From Ophiodon elongatus (lineage: Eukaryota > Chordata > Actinopteri > Perciformes > Hexagrammidae), in the NCBI GenBank assembly GCA_016806645.1, contig JACSYO010001972.1:727501-791500 (forward strand): a stretch of DNA of 64,000 nt, written 5' to 3'. A program made the position numbers and the translations under genes. Below are positions 34,701 through 45,698 of the stretch, piece by piece (positions within the stretch are counted from its first letter, which is position 1; each line of letters starts with the position of its first letter). The notes below the pieces were generated by a model. That model made no database searches and was not told the DNA's origin. It was given only the letters and a program-made list of their open reading frames with translations.

Positions 34701-34800
34701 CGTAAAATGAGGTAGAAGGAAACATCTTCTTCATTGTTTACCTCTCTGACCTCAGTTGTTGCGGAAGTGGACGTGCGTAGCCCCTCCCACCAGATATTTT
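34615..34800 (-). promoter_or_regulatory. abcb9 promoter region with CLEAR-like E-box
   Basis: Upstream of the predicted non-coding exon. GTCACGTG at 34622-34629 matches 8 of 10 positions of the CLEAR element. Further right are GGAAGTGG (ETS-like, near 34763) and CCCCTCCCACC (GC-box-like, near 34781). No TATA box. Confidence 0.4.
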
Positions 34801-36120
34801 AGTGCGTGTTCAAGAACTGCGGGTCAAGAGCACAAATTATGTAGAAAAATGGGTCATCCGCAATATGAGAGGAGAGTGATGTTTTGTTAAACCCACAATA
34901 AATACCACACATGTAATACTGTTATAATATTGGGTCTAAATGATAGTTTGTCACTATAAACTCATAACAGGGCACGAAAATTAGTATTTTAAGTTCCTAG
35001 AGGAGCAATGAAGATTAATAGCGTTAATGCTATTTGATTAAATGTGAGATTGGATTACTCTGAAACTACACAGTAAAAGTTGTTCATCGTACATGTGCCA
35101 ATGGTCTTAAGAAGTACTTAGTCCAAAAAATATAAGGTTTATAAATTACAACTTGGCAGAAATGGAATATAATAATAATGTTTTGATTGTGTATAATCAC
35201 CTGAAAATAAGAATTGTGTTTTGTGTTGAAATCCGGACCAGAAGTTTTCCTTGAAGTTACCATATTTGGAATGTGGAGGAGTGGCGTAGAGACGCCATAT
35301 ACGGCTCTGGTAGCTGCAGTGATCTGTTAATCAGAGTAGCCCCGCCCTGAAGCATACTCTGCTTTATGGTCTATTTAACTCTAATGGATCATAGTTTACT
35401 AAATGAACATCATGCTGTATTGAAGAAGACTTGAAACTAGAGATTGAGACCATAAACTCATGTTTACAATGTTTACTGGGGGAATAAATCAAGAGAGAAG
35501 TAGAGTCATTTTCTCATTTTCTCGCAACACTTTTAAATTGGCAAACATCTTATGTGTAATTCATGGCACAATTCAAACACATATGTTTGTCTATTCCGAC
35601 CATGGATGTTTTTTTCCGAAAAAGGGGCGGAACTTTCTCTTCAGACTGTGAGGGATTTCCGTCCACATTGCATTTTTACAAGGGTTAACAACGACAATTT
35701 CCGTGACCCAAAATGCACCGCTGTCCCATTCCAAGCTGCTATAAGTAAACCGGCCCTCTTAAAGATGAGGTCGCCCTCTGAAAAGACTTTTATTCTAAAT
35801 GAGTTGATTTCCTCCGGCCCCACTTGATTTCCTGTTCTTTCCTCGCTTTGGTTACAATTACAATCACAGAGCTAACAAGGACTTTGAAAACATGCTTTAT
35901 TTTCACTTTCTGACTGTAAAATTGTGTTTTCCTGATACAAACAGAGCACAGTTTGCAGTATGGATGTTATGCTCCGTGGGGGAGGAGGGGGAGCTGATTG
36001 TTCATTTCTGATGAGTTCACTTTGTTCTGTGCTTGGATGAGTAGTTTTATTTGTTTTGAGGCAGAACTGATGATGTGACAGTGATCTGGTGTCTCCCTGC
36101 AATGGATCGATAAAGGGACC
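34801..36120. other. intergenic DNA right of abcb9
   Basis: AT-rich DNA without a recognisable gene. It contains the family A copy at 35290-35520. Confidence 0.5.
35290..35520 (+). repeat. dispersed repeat family A (middle part), copy 1
   Basis: From AGCCCCGCCCTGAAGCATAC through GAAGAAGACTTGAAACTAGA to GAAGTAGAGTCATTTTCTC this is nearly identical to 56600-56790, differing at about a dozen positions over 175 bases. It is non-coding. Confidence 0.85.
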
Positions 36121-37170
36121 TCTCCTCTCCTCTCCTCTCCTCTCCTCTCCTCTCCTCTCCTCTCCTCTCCTCTCCTCTCCTCGTGAAAACAAATACAAAA
36201 AACGTGAAACACATTAAAAATCTTCACAGAAAAAATTTAAATATATAAACTATCAATCATTATGAGAAAAAAAAAATAAATTGATATTTGCCTTTTACAA
36301 GAGAGAGTTCACACTCCTCCTCTCCTCTCCTGTCTTGGTAAACACAAATTAAAATGTGAAATAAATAAAAAATCAGAATAAAGCTGAACATATGAATTAT
36401 CCATCAGTATTAGAAAAAAAATGATAGAAATTGATATTTACCTTTTAAATGAGAAGGTTCACACTTGCCCACCACCTCCTCTCTCCTCCTCTCCTCTCCT
36501 CTCCTCTCCTCTCCTAACTTCTCCTCATCTCCTCTGTCCTCTTCTCTTCGTAAAAACAAATACAAAAAATGTGAAATAAATAACCATCTTTAGAGAATAA
36601 ATATATACATATGAATTATCCATCAGTATGAAAAAAAAGATAGAAATCTATATTTACCTTTTACATGAGAAGGTTCACCCTCCACCTCCTCTCCTCTGTC
36701 CTCCCCTCCTCTGTCCTCCTCTCCTCTGTTATTCTCTCTTTGTAAAAACAATAAAAACGTGAAGCAAATAAAAAATGAACAAAAGTAAATATATGAATTA
36801 TTCATCAGTATCAGAAAAAAATGATAGAAATGGATATTTACCTTTTAAATGACATGGTTAAAACTTGCCCTCTTCCTCTCCTCTTTTTATGAAAACAAAT
36901 TCAAACAAGCGCAAATTTAAAATCTTGAAAAAATCAAACTGAGCATATCAATTATCCATCAGTATGAAAAAAACAAAAACAAAGATAGAAATGGATATTT
37001 ACCTTTTAAATAAGAAGGCTCACACTCGCCTCCTCTCCTCTCCTCTCCTCTCCTCTGTCCTCCTGTCTTCTTAAAAACAAATACAAAAAATGTGAAATGA
37101 ATAAAAAATCTTTAGAGAATAAATATAAATATAAATTATCCATATTTACCTTTTAAATGAGAAGGTTCAC
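36121..37170 (+). repeat. LINE 5' monomer array (~150-220 bp units)
   Basis: The anchor TATTTACCTTTTAAATGAGA (with changes) recurs near 36283, 36431, 36649, 36833, 36991 and 37142. Each is followed by GGTTCACACTTGCC, a variable (TCTCC)n tract, an AAAACAAATACAAAAA block and GAATTATCCATCAGTATG. The first partial unit starts in the long (TCTCC)n run at 36116-36182. The last anchor runs directly into the unique leader of the LINE, which makes this its 5'UTR. Confidence 0.8.
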
Positions 37171-37431
37171 ATTTGCCCTTCAGCTCCTCCTCCCGTTTCC
37201 GGTTAGTGTGAGTGGTGGTGGATGTGCGGGTGGCGCGGAGTTTGAACTTCTGTTTGTCCCTGTGGATCAGGTTTCTACTGTCTCTCCTCACCTGCCTCAT
37301 GTGTCTCGTGACCAGGTGAGTCTCTGACGGTCTGACTGAGTGTTCGGGGATCGGAGGTTGTTCGAGGTGTTCTCGGAGGAATGGCGTCCTCCGAGACGCC
37401 GCCTCCGTCCCTCCGGCCGGGCGTGAGGGTC

Positions 37432-37554
37432 GTGCTGTCTCCGTGGAGGAGGTGCTGTCTCCGTGGAGGAGGTGCTGTCTCCGTGGAGGAGGTGCTGTCT
37501 CCGTGGAGGAGGTGCTGTCTCCGTGGAGGAGGTGCTGTCTCCGTGGAGGAGGTG
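37432..37554 (+). repeat. 20-bp minisatellite in LINE ORF1 (about 6 copies)
   Basis: Unit CCGTGGAGGAGGTGCTGTCT repeated in perfect tandem. Three units make 20 codons, so the frame cycles, and all six copies stay open in the ORF1 frame. Confidence 0.95.
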
Positions 37555-38021
37555 GGACACGATAAGCTGTCCTTTGCATCCAGAATGAACAAAGCGGTGG
37601 TTGTGTTCCTGAAAGAGGAGCCGCGGGTCCACCAGCTGAGCGAGAGCGGCGTGTTCATCAGGGACGCGCTCGTGCAGGTGTCCCCGCTGTCAGCGCCCTC
37701 CACGCGGGTCACCGTGTCCGGGGTTCCGCCGTTCATCCCGAACGAGGCGTTAATGAACGAGTTCCGGAGGTTTGGGAAGTTTGCCAGCGGACTAAAAACG
37801 GCGAGTCTGGGCTGTAAAGACCCGAAACTGAAGCACGTGCAGTCTCTGAGGCGGCAGGTGTTCATGTTCCTGGACTCGCCTGCTCAGACCCTGGAGGTGT
37901 CCTTCCGCGTGCAGCACGGTGGCGGCTCCTACATGGTGTACGGCAGCTCGGGGCAGCTCAAATGTTTCGAGTGTGGAGACGTGGGACACAAACGGTTCGC
38001 GTGTCCGCACAGAAAGCAGGC

Positions 38022-38288
38022 GGAGACCTGCGGGTGGCGGAGACCTGCGGGTGGCGGAGACCTGCGGGTGGCGGAGACCTGCGGGTGGCGGAGACCTGCG
38101 GGTGGCGGAGACCTGCGGGTGGCGGAGACCTGCGGGTGGCGGAGACCTGCGGGTGGCGGAGACCTGCGGGTGGCGGAGACCTGCGGGTGGCGGAGACCTG
38201 CGGGTGGCGGAGACCTGCGGGTGGCGGAGACCTGCGGGTGGCGGAGACCTGCGGGTGGCGGAGACCTGCGGGTGGCGGAGACCTGCGG
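38022..38288 (+). repeat. 17-bp minisatellite in LINE ORF1 (about 15.7 copies)
   Basis: Unit GGAGACCTGCGGGTGGC in nearly perfect tandem, beginning 12 codons after the last Cys of the zinc knuckle. It is open in several frames on both strands because the unit has no stop triplet. Confidence 0.95.
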
Positions 38289-38815
38289 TTTTGCCGGCGC
38301 GACAGCCTGAGCCACTGACTCACAGTCAGAGGACAAGGAAGAGGAGCAGCAGAACCAAGCTGAGGCGCAACAGACTTCTGTTGCTGCAGAGAACAGCAGC
38401 TCCCAGTCTGTAGACCCAGAACCAGAACCAGGTAGCAGAAAGTATGGAGGAAGAAGATCTCACTGTAAATGCAAATGAAGGGCCGGGTGTCTCTAACAGT
38501 CAGGTGTGGTATGGAGACGACATGGTTTCTGACTCAGACACAGTGTCTCTTAGTGGATCCACCAATAGAAACGCAGATCTCTACTTGTTGGAAGACATCA
38601 ATGCTTTCCTAGATGAAACTTTTTAAAAAATCAGCCAAAGTGAGCGATTACTTCAGTGACACAGCAAAGTTTATCAGATCTGTGGACGCAGTTAAGAGAC
38701 AGGTAGGGTTTGATGTTTTAGATGAAAGGAAGCGCTTCCGCCTCAAAAAACATATTACTGCTCTGAGGAAGGCACAAAAAGGAAAAATTGTTAAAAAAAA
38801 ACAACTAAGAAGTAA

Positions 38816-39992
38816 ATGATCATGAATATCATAGAGTACTGGTCTCTGTACTGGTCTCTTGCTGCATTGGGTCTGGTTCTGGTTCTCTTCTCTGCCGCCT
38901 CCATGGAAAGCCTTAGAATCGCGTCTCTAAACCTAAACGGTGGGAGAGATCGTAACAAGAGGGCTTTGATAGCAGAAGTCTCTCCTCAGAAAAAGGTGGA
39001 TGTTTTGTTCCTGCAGGAGACGCACACTGTGACAGCAGACGAGGTGGATTGGGGTCTATGGTGGGACGGGTCGGTTTCCCACAGCCATGGCACAAATATC
39101 AGTGCAAGGGTAGCGGTGCTGTTCAGGAAAACGGCCAATGCAACCATCTTGTCCTCTACTGAGGTGGTGAAGGGCCGGCTGCAGGTTGTCAGGGCAGAAA
39201 TCGAGGAACCACATCCACAATCATCCCAGAGCCTCAATAGCATCATCACACACCTGGACCTGGTAGACACATGGAGAACCAAGCACCCACAATCCAGGCA
39301 GTACACATGGGTGAGGGGTCAGCGGTAACGGGGTGAGTGCAGCCAGATTGGACCGGATCTACGTTTCACAAGGTCTTAGCTCCAGATTGCTAAACAGTTG
39401 TATCAGTCCAGTTGGCTTCAGTGACCACCACATCACCACCGGGTGAAAGGGTCAAGTCTTACTGGCTCTTTAATAATAAACTCCTGCAGGACAGTATTTT
39501 CTGCCAGAACTTTGAGGTTTTTTGGCAGATATGGAGGGGAAGGAAAGCTGATTTTTGTCTCTCTGAAGCTGTGGTGGGAGGTTGGGAAAGCGCAAGTTCG
39601 TGGCTTTTGCCAGCAGTACACCTCCCACTCCACCGCTAGGATCAAAGCAGCAGTCCAGGAGCTGGAGGCCACCATCAGGGTGATTTGAGGAGGGGCTACA
39701 CAGGGGCTCAGATCCTGCAAAAGGGCAACACCTAAAGGAGAAGCGATTTGGAGCTGAGCTCCTTCCTGCAGGAGAGGGTGAAGGGAGCTCTGGTCAGGTC
39801 TCGCTTCCTCCAACTGAAGGACATGGATGCCCCGACTTCGTTCTTCTTCAACCTGGAGAGGTCGGTGGCACAGAGGAAGCAGATGACCTGCCTTAAGCTT
39901 CCAGGAGGCAGGGTGACCACCAGTGTGGGAGCGATGAGGAGCCATGCCATGGGTTTCTACGCGGACCTCTTTGGAACGGAGCAGTGCAGCAA
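38816..39992 (+). pseudogene. LINE ORF2 remnant: endonuclease and linker, no reverse transcriptase
   Basis: The frame from 38816 encodes an AP-endonuclease start (ASLNLNGGRDRNK, then FLQETHT with the catalytic Glu). After VVRAEIE it jumps straight to EPHPQSS and LDLVDTWRTKHP, so a block of roughly 50 residues that normally contains catalytic Asp/Asn motifs is missing. A frameshift near 39320 is followed by the SDHH motif (about 39418-39429) and, in other frames, KSYWLFNNKLLQD and SFFFNLERSVAQRK, typical of the linker before the reverse transcriptase. Similarity ends near YADLFGTEQ (39992). Inactive. Confidence 0.75.
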
Positions 39993-42219
39993 CAATAACA
40001 GCAACAATAACTTTATTCTACCACATAACGCCGATTTTTCAACCAGCGGTCGTGATATTAACAACAGCCGGGCAGAATAAAGCCTGTTGGAGACCGACAC
40101 GTTGAAAACCCGTTCTCACGGCTCCACCGAGAATTGTGGAGCCCCCCCCCGCCTCCCCCATACACACTCTCTCTTTTCTTTTTCTCTGTTTGTTTTGGGT
40201 TTTGCTGAGTTTTGTGTCTTAGTTATTTTCTGCTATTATTAAATGTAACGTGTATAAAAATGTGCGACGGACTCTGAAGTAAACGCTTGTCTGGGAGATG
40301 ATGAAAGAAGCGTATCAACAAAGTGTTAAAGTAACCGTGTGGCGTTCAGGTTCCTGGTGTTCTTACCATGCTCCTGGTTGGAGTGACTGGAACCGGGCTG
40401 CCAGGGTTGGAGTCAGGTGGGGGAACAGGGGAGGAGCCGATCAGGGAGGCTGGTCCCGCGATCCGGATGATGGTCCGTGAGATGCCGGGCCGGATGAAGG
40501 TCCGGGATCCGGACGCTGGTATAGACGCACCGTCGGGCCATCTGAGGGTAAAAACAAACACACCCTCAGACCACTGCTGCACATCATGGTCATTTCTCAC
40601 ATCACTTATTGTATTCAGAGGATCAGTACCACTAAGCAGTAAGACTAGATAGAAAGTACATGTCATACAATAAATTATATGCTAGCAAAAGTATATGCAT
40701 AAGAAACCAGTCCAGAGCTAAATGTTAGCATTTCCTCCTCAGTGTTGTTCCTGCAGGAGGCCTTCCACCTGTCTACCTGCTGCTGGCATCAAACCCACGA
40801 ACAGTCACCACTGAGACACTTTCATCGTACAGAACACAGTTTAACATGATTAAAATGACACCTGGTCTGATGTTCACGTCACCATTTTGTTTTCATAATT
40901 CATGAGCACATGAAGGATTAGGCTGTATAATATTCTGATTTCTGTCAGCTGTTTATTCTAAACATTGATACGTGCGTGCACGTAAGCTGTCTCACGCATG
41001 TACGTATAGATAATTACTATTATAACTATTATTATCAGTCTGGAAGCTTTATTACAGTTTACACAGAGTACATCTACATTCAGATACTTTTTATGCAGCG
41101 GAATTTACGCCAGACTACGTAATAAAATATGTCTTTCTGATTGACTAAAAGTCGGAAACATATCGGTACTTTTTCAATAAGAAATTATATTTTTGCGGTC
41201 GTTTCACTCTCTGCTGCTCATTGTGTTCATGTTCGGGTCGCAGTGACATAAAAGTGACACATTTATTAAGGACTTTTTGTAGGACTTTAGAAGTTATATT
41301 TAATACATACAAACAATATTTCTTATTAGTATTTCTCAGTATTTACTAATGCTGGACGGTCGGTTCTATAAAACCGACCTAGAAAGCAGCTCTGGTTGAG
41401 ATAAACTTGTTTAAACTTGGTCACAGCAGTCAAAAGTGAGTCCTAGGGGATTAATATACACTGATAATTGAAAATATTACCAATATTAGCATAAAAATCA
41501 GTGTATTTTGGAGGTTTGAAAAGTCTCTATGGCAAAATACATTGAAAACCACAGGGGTCGAGAAAGTGTATAAATCTAAATTTCTTTTACTTCTGGTCAC
41601 AAGTAGAGGTCCTGGTGCAAAAAATTGCAGTTTGAAGGTTTTTTTTCAGAAATATCGTCGAGTGAAAGTAGAAATTGAAAATGAAAAGATGCACTTTGAG
41701 GAAGTCATGGCAGCCATGGAACCTTCAGGTCCCTGCTGAGAACTGGTCTTACCTCAGAGTTCCATCAGGTCCAGATCAACAGTCCTCCGCTGAAGAAAAC
41801 AGCAATCAAACACAACTTCATGAGGAATATCCATATCGACACCAGCTCAAATAATAAAACTAGACGGAGACTCGCTGTCTCCTGTCGCGTCTGAGAGACA
41901 TGTGACCTGCCCAGGGGTCAACCACAAATTAATTACAAAACCCCTTACAAAACACGGTCTTAGATAAAGTAAAACTCATATAGAAACACCTGTTTGCCTG
42001 CAGCTTTGAGGGGTCAGGTTGGACCCTGTCCTTGGTCCTGAATGCTCCTCCAGTCTCCTCAGATGGACAGCATGTGGTCCTGCTGTTTTACAGCTTTCCT
42101 ACATTGTTGTGACGTATTTTTACAAACAGGAAGCCAGATTCTCAGACTTTCTAGTGACACAAACATCAATATGAAATTCAAACTGACTGGCTGACTCTAC
42201 CAGCGCAACCAGAAAATGT
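39993..42219. other. gene-free DNA between element fragments
   Basis: No coding exon or identifiable element. The stretch 40370-40550 is GC-rich with GATCCGG-type repeats; the rest is AT-rich. It may include unrecognised transposon debris. Confidence 0.4.
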
Positions 42220-42365
42220 GGTAGAAGTACTGTACTTCGGTAAAATGTTACTTCTACTTTACTTGAGTATTCTTCAATCTCTGTTGACTACATTTCAGAT
42301 GTAAATATTACTTCTTACTCCACAACATATATCTGACAGTTGTTAATAGTTACTTTTCAGATAAA
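42220..42365 (+). repeat. teleost dispersed repeat fragment
   Basis: TACTTCTACTTTACTTGAGT, ACTACATTTCAGA and TAATAGTTACTTTTCAGAT in this order match a very common teleost repeat that I know only by its sequence pattern. No coding potential. Confidence 0.55.
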
Positions 42366-42567
42366 GCTCGTGAAACACAACGCATTAGACATGGAGCGAG
42401 CTTGACACCTTTCAGAGAGCTCAAACCTTTAATAAATAGATATTTACCTTTTTACAGAGTTCACATACTTCATAATTCACAAGTTACCAAACGCTTTGTC
42501 ACTTTGTACCGCACAGGGTAGCCCGGTGAACGGGCGCCGTAAACGCCTGGTTAACGTGGTGGATTCA

Positions 42568-42660
42568 AACTAAAACACTTCAGTTTAGGCAACAAAACCA
42601 CTTTGTTAGCTTTTTAAGAAAAACATTGTGGTTGGGTTTACTACGTAGCGCAACGTAAGA
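42568..42660 (+). repeat. teleost 'TTTAGGCAACAAAACCAC' repeat fragment
   Basis: Contains AGTTTAGGCAACAAAACCAC followed by TTGTTAG and GTGGTTGGGTTTACTACGT; a diverged relative lies at 20352-20420. Confidence 0.5.
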
Positions 42661-42724
42661 CGTAAACAACGCAACTTAAGTACGGAAAACGGCGGGTTGG
42701 TTTGGAGGTGTTTAGGGATGACTT

Positions 42725-43420
42725 TGACTAAAACCTTTCAAGAGAGATGTGTGAGTTGCTGAACACCAATAAAACCCGATCCACCACTTACAACCCTCAA
42801 TCTGATGGACTCAATGGTTCAGTTGCACCTTGCTCTCCATGTTAATTATGTTCATACGAGATAATCAGACAAACTGGGAGATACTCTTGCCATATGTCAC
42901 TTTTTGAGTTTCTGTAGCTGTGTTCAGGCAACTACAGGATTCAGTCCGCACGAGGTGCTGTTCGGGCAATAAGTTGTCTTTTCCATTGACGTCCTGCTCA
43001 GTCTGGAGGGGAGGGAGAGTTTCTCCTCTGCTCGTGACTATGTCACAAGGTTGGCAGACACCTTGTCCACAGTGGTGGAGGCAGTTGAAAGGCATCATGG
43101 GAATGCCTCAGGTCAGAAGAACATGGCTTTGGATTTTTGTGCCAAGTACCAGTACTGTTCAGAGGGGGAGTCGGTATGGAGGCATAATAGAGCCAGGAGA
43201 CTTGGTCTGCGCCCTGAGTTCCAGAAGATGTTTAGAGGCCCTTACGAGATTTTAGAAAGGGTGAGGCTGGTTGAGGGAGGGACGGGAATGGTTGTCCACT
43301 TCAACAGACTCAAACCTTTTCTCTGTTCCCTGCCTGAAGCATCAGGAGCTCAGGAGGCGGATGTTGTACTCCGACAACGGCACACCGACTCCAGACTTCC
43401 ATCCGAGGTCCACATTTAGC
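42725..43420 (+). mobile_element. Ty3/gypsy retrotransposon fragment (integrase end), broken
   Basis: In shifting plus-strand frames there is LLNTNKTRSTTYNPQSDGL, the conserved end of the integrase catalytic core, then a gap region, and from 43051 a 122-codon frame with AVERHHGN, SVWRHNRAR, FRGPYEILERV and VVHFNRLKPF. These are the integrase C-terminal and GPY/F module features of fish Ty3/gypsy elements. Gag, protease, reverse transcriptase, RNase H and identifiable LTRs are absent, and frameshifts interrupt it. It is a dead fragment. Confidence 0.75.
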
Positions 43421-44067
43421 TCGACCAGGGAGAAGAGCGATGAATGGCCCCTGGGCCCTCCGGAAAAGGAAAGCGACTCCACAGCCGAACCGACGACGGG
43501 GATCATGTAGGCGACCGGAAATTACTCATCAAGGTGCAGAATAGAGCCTCAGCACAAGAGAAGGGGCTGACGGAGGCTCACCACCACCACCATCGGGCAT
43601 GCGTCCTCCAAACCCACAGAACCACCTACTTCGTGACTATGATGACTATGGGGTCTGGGGGGGTGTGGCCAGTCCCAGTTCACGAGGAACCTGCTGTTTG
43701 TCTGATGAATTGATCGGAGTGAAATAAAGAGCCCACATTTGTCTGACATCGTAAGGCGGCAGCAGCTCTCTAACACTGTCCCGTTACTTATCCTCAGACC
43801 TAAACCAAGGTTTACTACAGTACAAATACATCGTCACATTGTTTACTAAAACATCCTCATTTGCATGGCTTCATAACGTTCACGCTATTTTTATATATTT
43901 GCGAATCGTCAACTTTGTGCTTATTTACGATATTTACGAAATGATATGCCAGTTGCGAATTAGAGGCAGGTACGATACAAACCACTCTGCATTTATTTGT
44001 GATTTGTGTTTCACGAGACAGATTTATAGAGAACTGCATTTAATATTATGTGTTTAATTAAATAATT

Positions 44068-45138
44068 ATGCGTTTCCTGGATGCATCTAAAGCTTTTGAT
44101 CGAATTAATCATTCTAAATTGTTTGTCAAATTGCAAGAGCGAGGGGTTTCTCCATATTTGATTAGGATTTTTGCACTTTTGGTATTCACGTCAAACCATG
44201 CGAGCCAGATGGGGTAAGAGTGTATCTGCACCCTTCCTAGTGACCAATGGCGTCCGACAAGGTGGAATACTGTCACCTGCTCTTTTTAATCTACATATGG
44301 ATGACCTTTCTAAAAAAGTTAAGTGTAAGACAGGATGTATGGTGGGGGGAAGTCTTATTAACCATCTGATCTACGCTGACGACTCAGTGGTCCTGTCTCC
44401 TTATAGCGCTGGTTTACAGCAATTGCTCAGAGTCTGCTCAAGGTATGGTGTGCACTATGATATAAAATTCAACTGTAAAAAGAGTGTTATGATAGCTAAA
44501 ACCAAGGAGGATCAGAAGCTACATTTTCCTTCATTTTTTTATGGGAGACCAGGAGCTGAATGTGGTGCACAAAGTTAGATATCTGGGTCACATCATCAGG
44601 AATGACGATGTGCAGCGGCAGTGTTGCAAACTTTATGCACGAGCCAATATGCTGGCACGTAAATTTCATATGTGTACAGATGATGTTAAAACTCCTCTCT
44701 ATAAGCCCACCTCTGGTGCAGTTATAGGAAAGCAAAAATGAAAAAGATTCAGGAGGCATTTAATGATGCTTTCAGAATCTTGCTCAAGCTTCCCAGATGG
44801 ACAAGTGCAAGTCATATGTTTGTGACTCGTAATGTTCCCACTTTCCATGCTGTGTTGAGGAATTTTATATAGAAATTTAAATGTTGATTAAATGACTCAA
44901 ACTGTAATTATAACAGCCTTAACTGAGCCAACGCAGAGTGATACGAGGTATTCTTCTTGTGTCTGGAAACATTGGAACAAGTGTCTGTATGTTTTTAACC
45001 ACGAGTGACTTTTTAACTGCAATGATTATACCTGTGTCCTCGTATTGTATTGTATTGTATTGTATTTTATATGTTGTGTTTGTTGCTATATGGACTCATG
45101 AGTCTGATTTTACGAAATAAAATAAATTGAAATTGAAT
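44068..45138 (+). mobile_element. 5'-truncated LINE with reverse transcriptase remnant
   Basis: Starts abruptly with FLDASKAFDRINH (reverse transcriptase block with the first catalytic Asp), then NGVRQGGILSPALFN, LIYADDSVVLSPYSAGLQQL (catalytic YADD) and KVRYLGHIIRNDD, distributed over at least three frames. The 3' end has a (TATTG)n tail at 45043-45065 and ends AAATAAAATAAATTGAAATTG. Clade not certain (Jockey-superclade type); it differs clearly from the Tx1-like element at 36-40 kb. Inactive through truncation and frameshifts. Confidence 0.75.
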
Positions 45139-45399
45139 AGTGTTTAAGGAATTACCTAACTTGATGATTGCTTGTGAAATCTTATTAGACCACCATATGA
45201 TTTGTTCTTCATGAACACAATGTCCGCTCAGACAGCAGCTGAATGTGGGATCTTATTTTTGCAGCACAGGACCAAAGAACAAAGACCTGAGTCCTAACGG
45301 ATGAAGCTACATCCACTGCAGTTATTCACACACACTTATACTTATATTCACCCATATGGATAAGTATGAACACCATTGAGCCAACATAGATCATTAGAC

Positions 45400-45698
45400 A
45401 CACATTTTATTTAAAAAATAGCAGAACAGTTATAATACACTCCAAACAGTACGCATTAGATATTTGTTAATCAATGGGTTTATCAAAAAAGGCATTTAGT
45501 TGAAAACTCCATGATGGATTTGATGCAGTTTGACTATGGTAAACCTTTTATTTGAACAAATTATAGTTCCATCATATTTGGTATGCAACTAACAAAAACT
45601 CACATGTCATTTTATAAACTCCACATTTGATGATATTTATAAAAAAACAGTCCAAAAAGTATTTTCTTGACAACAGCTAGGTTCTGCTTCGTGAGTTC
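45400..45698 (-). other. imp4 3'UTR with poly(A) signal
   Basis: Downstream of the imp4 stop codon; AATAAA on the minus strand at 45406-45411 is about 290 bases from the stop. It lies 270 bases from the end of the LINE fragment at 45138. Confidence 0.5.

Larger units (their letters stand above)
37381..38310 (+). pseudogene. LINE ORF1 (nucleic-acid-binding protein), inflated by minisatellites
   Basis: An open frame of 309 codons starting MASSETPP. A 20-bp minisatellite (37432-37554) replaces part of the N-terminal region; the central region (RVTVSGVPPFIPNE, KHVQSLRRQVFMF) is well preserved and ends in a CX2CX4HX4C zinc knuckle at about 37963-38010. A 17-bp minisatellite follows (38022-38288) and the frame stops soon after. 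Normal ORF1 C-terminal sequence continues in other frames (38444-38626, then 38613-38819 rich in Lys/Arg), so ORF1 is broken after the zinc knuckle. Function: RNA binding for retrotransposition, not active here. Confidence 0.75.
36121..40080 (+). mobile_element. degenerate Tx1/L1-like LINE retrotransposon
   Basis: A plus-strand element with a tandem 5' monomer array (36121-37170), a unique 5' leader, ORF1 with a CCHC zinc knuckle, and an ORF2 that starts with an AP-endonuclease domain and runs into the region before the reverse transcriptase, where it stops (about 39992). The catalytic reverse transcriptase is absent, the endonuclease has an internal deletion and several frameshifts are present, so it cannot move. 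The family call rests on ORF1 (CFECGDVGHKRFACP, VSGVPPFIPNE) and ORF2 (LNLNGG, FLQETHT, SDHH) matching fish Tx1-group elements. Confidence 0.8.

Noticed and set aside
37919..38413. Overlapping frames on both strands at the 17-bp repeat
   Set aside because: Products of a stop-free repeat unit; only the frame continuous with the ORF1 zinc knuckle is meaningful.
43051..43419. Candidate host gene of 122 codons
   Set aside because: Its GPYEIL and HFNRLKPF motifs and the upstream NPQSDGL block identify it as the end of a Ty3/gypsy integrase.
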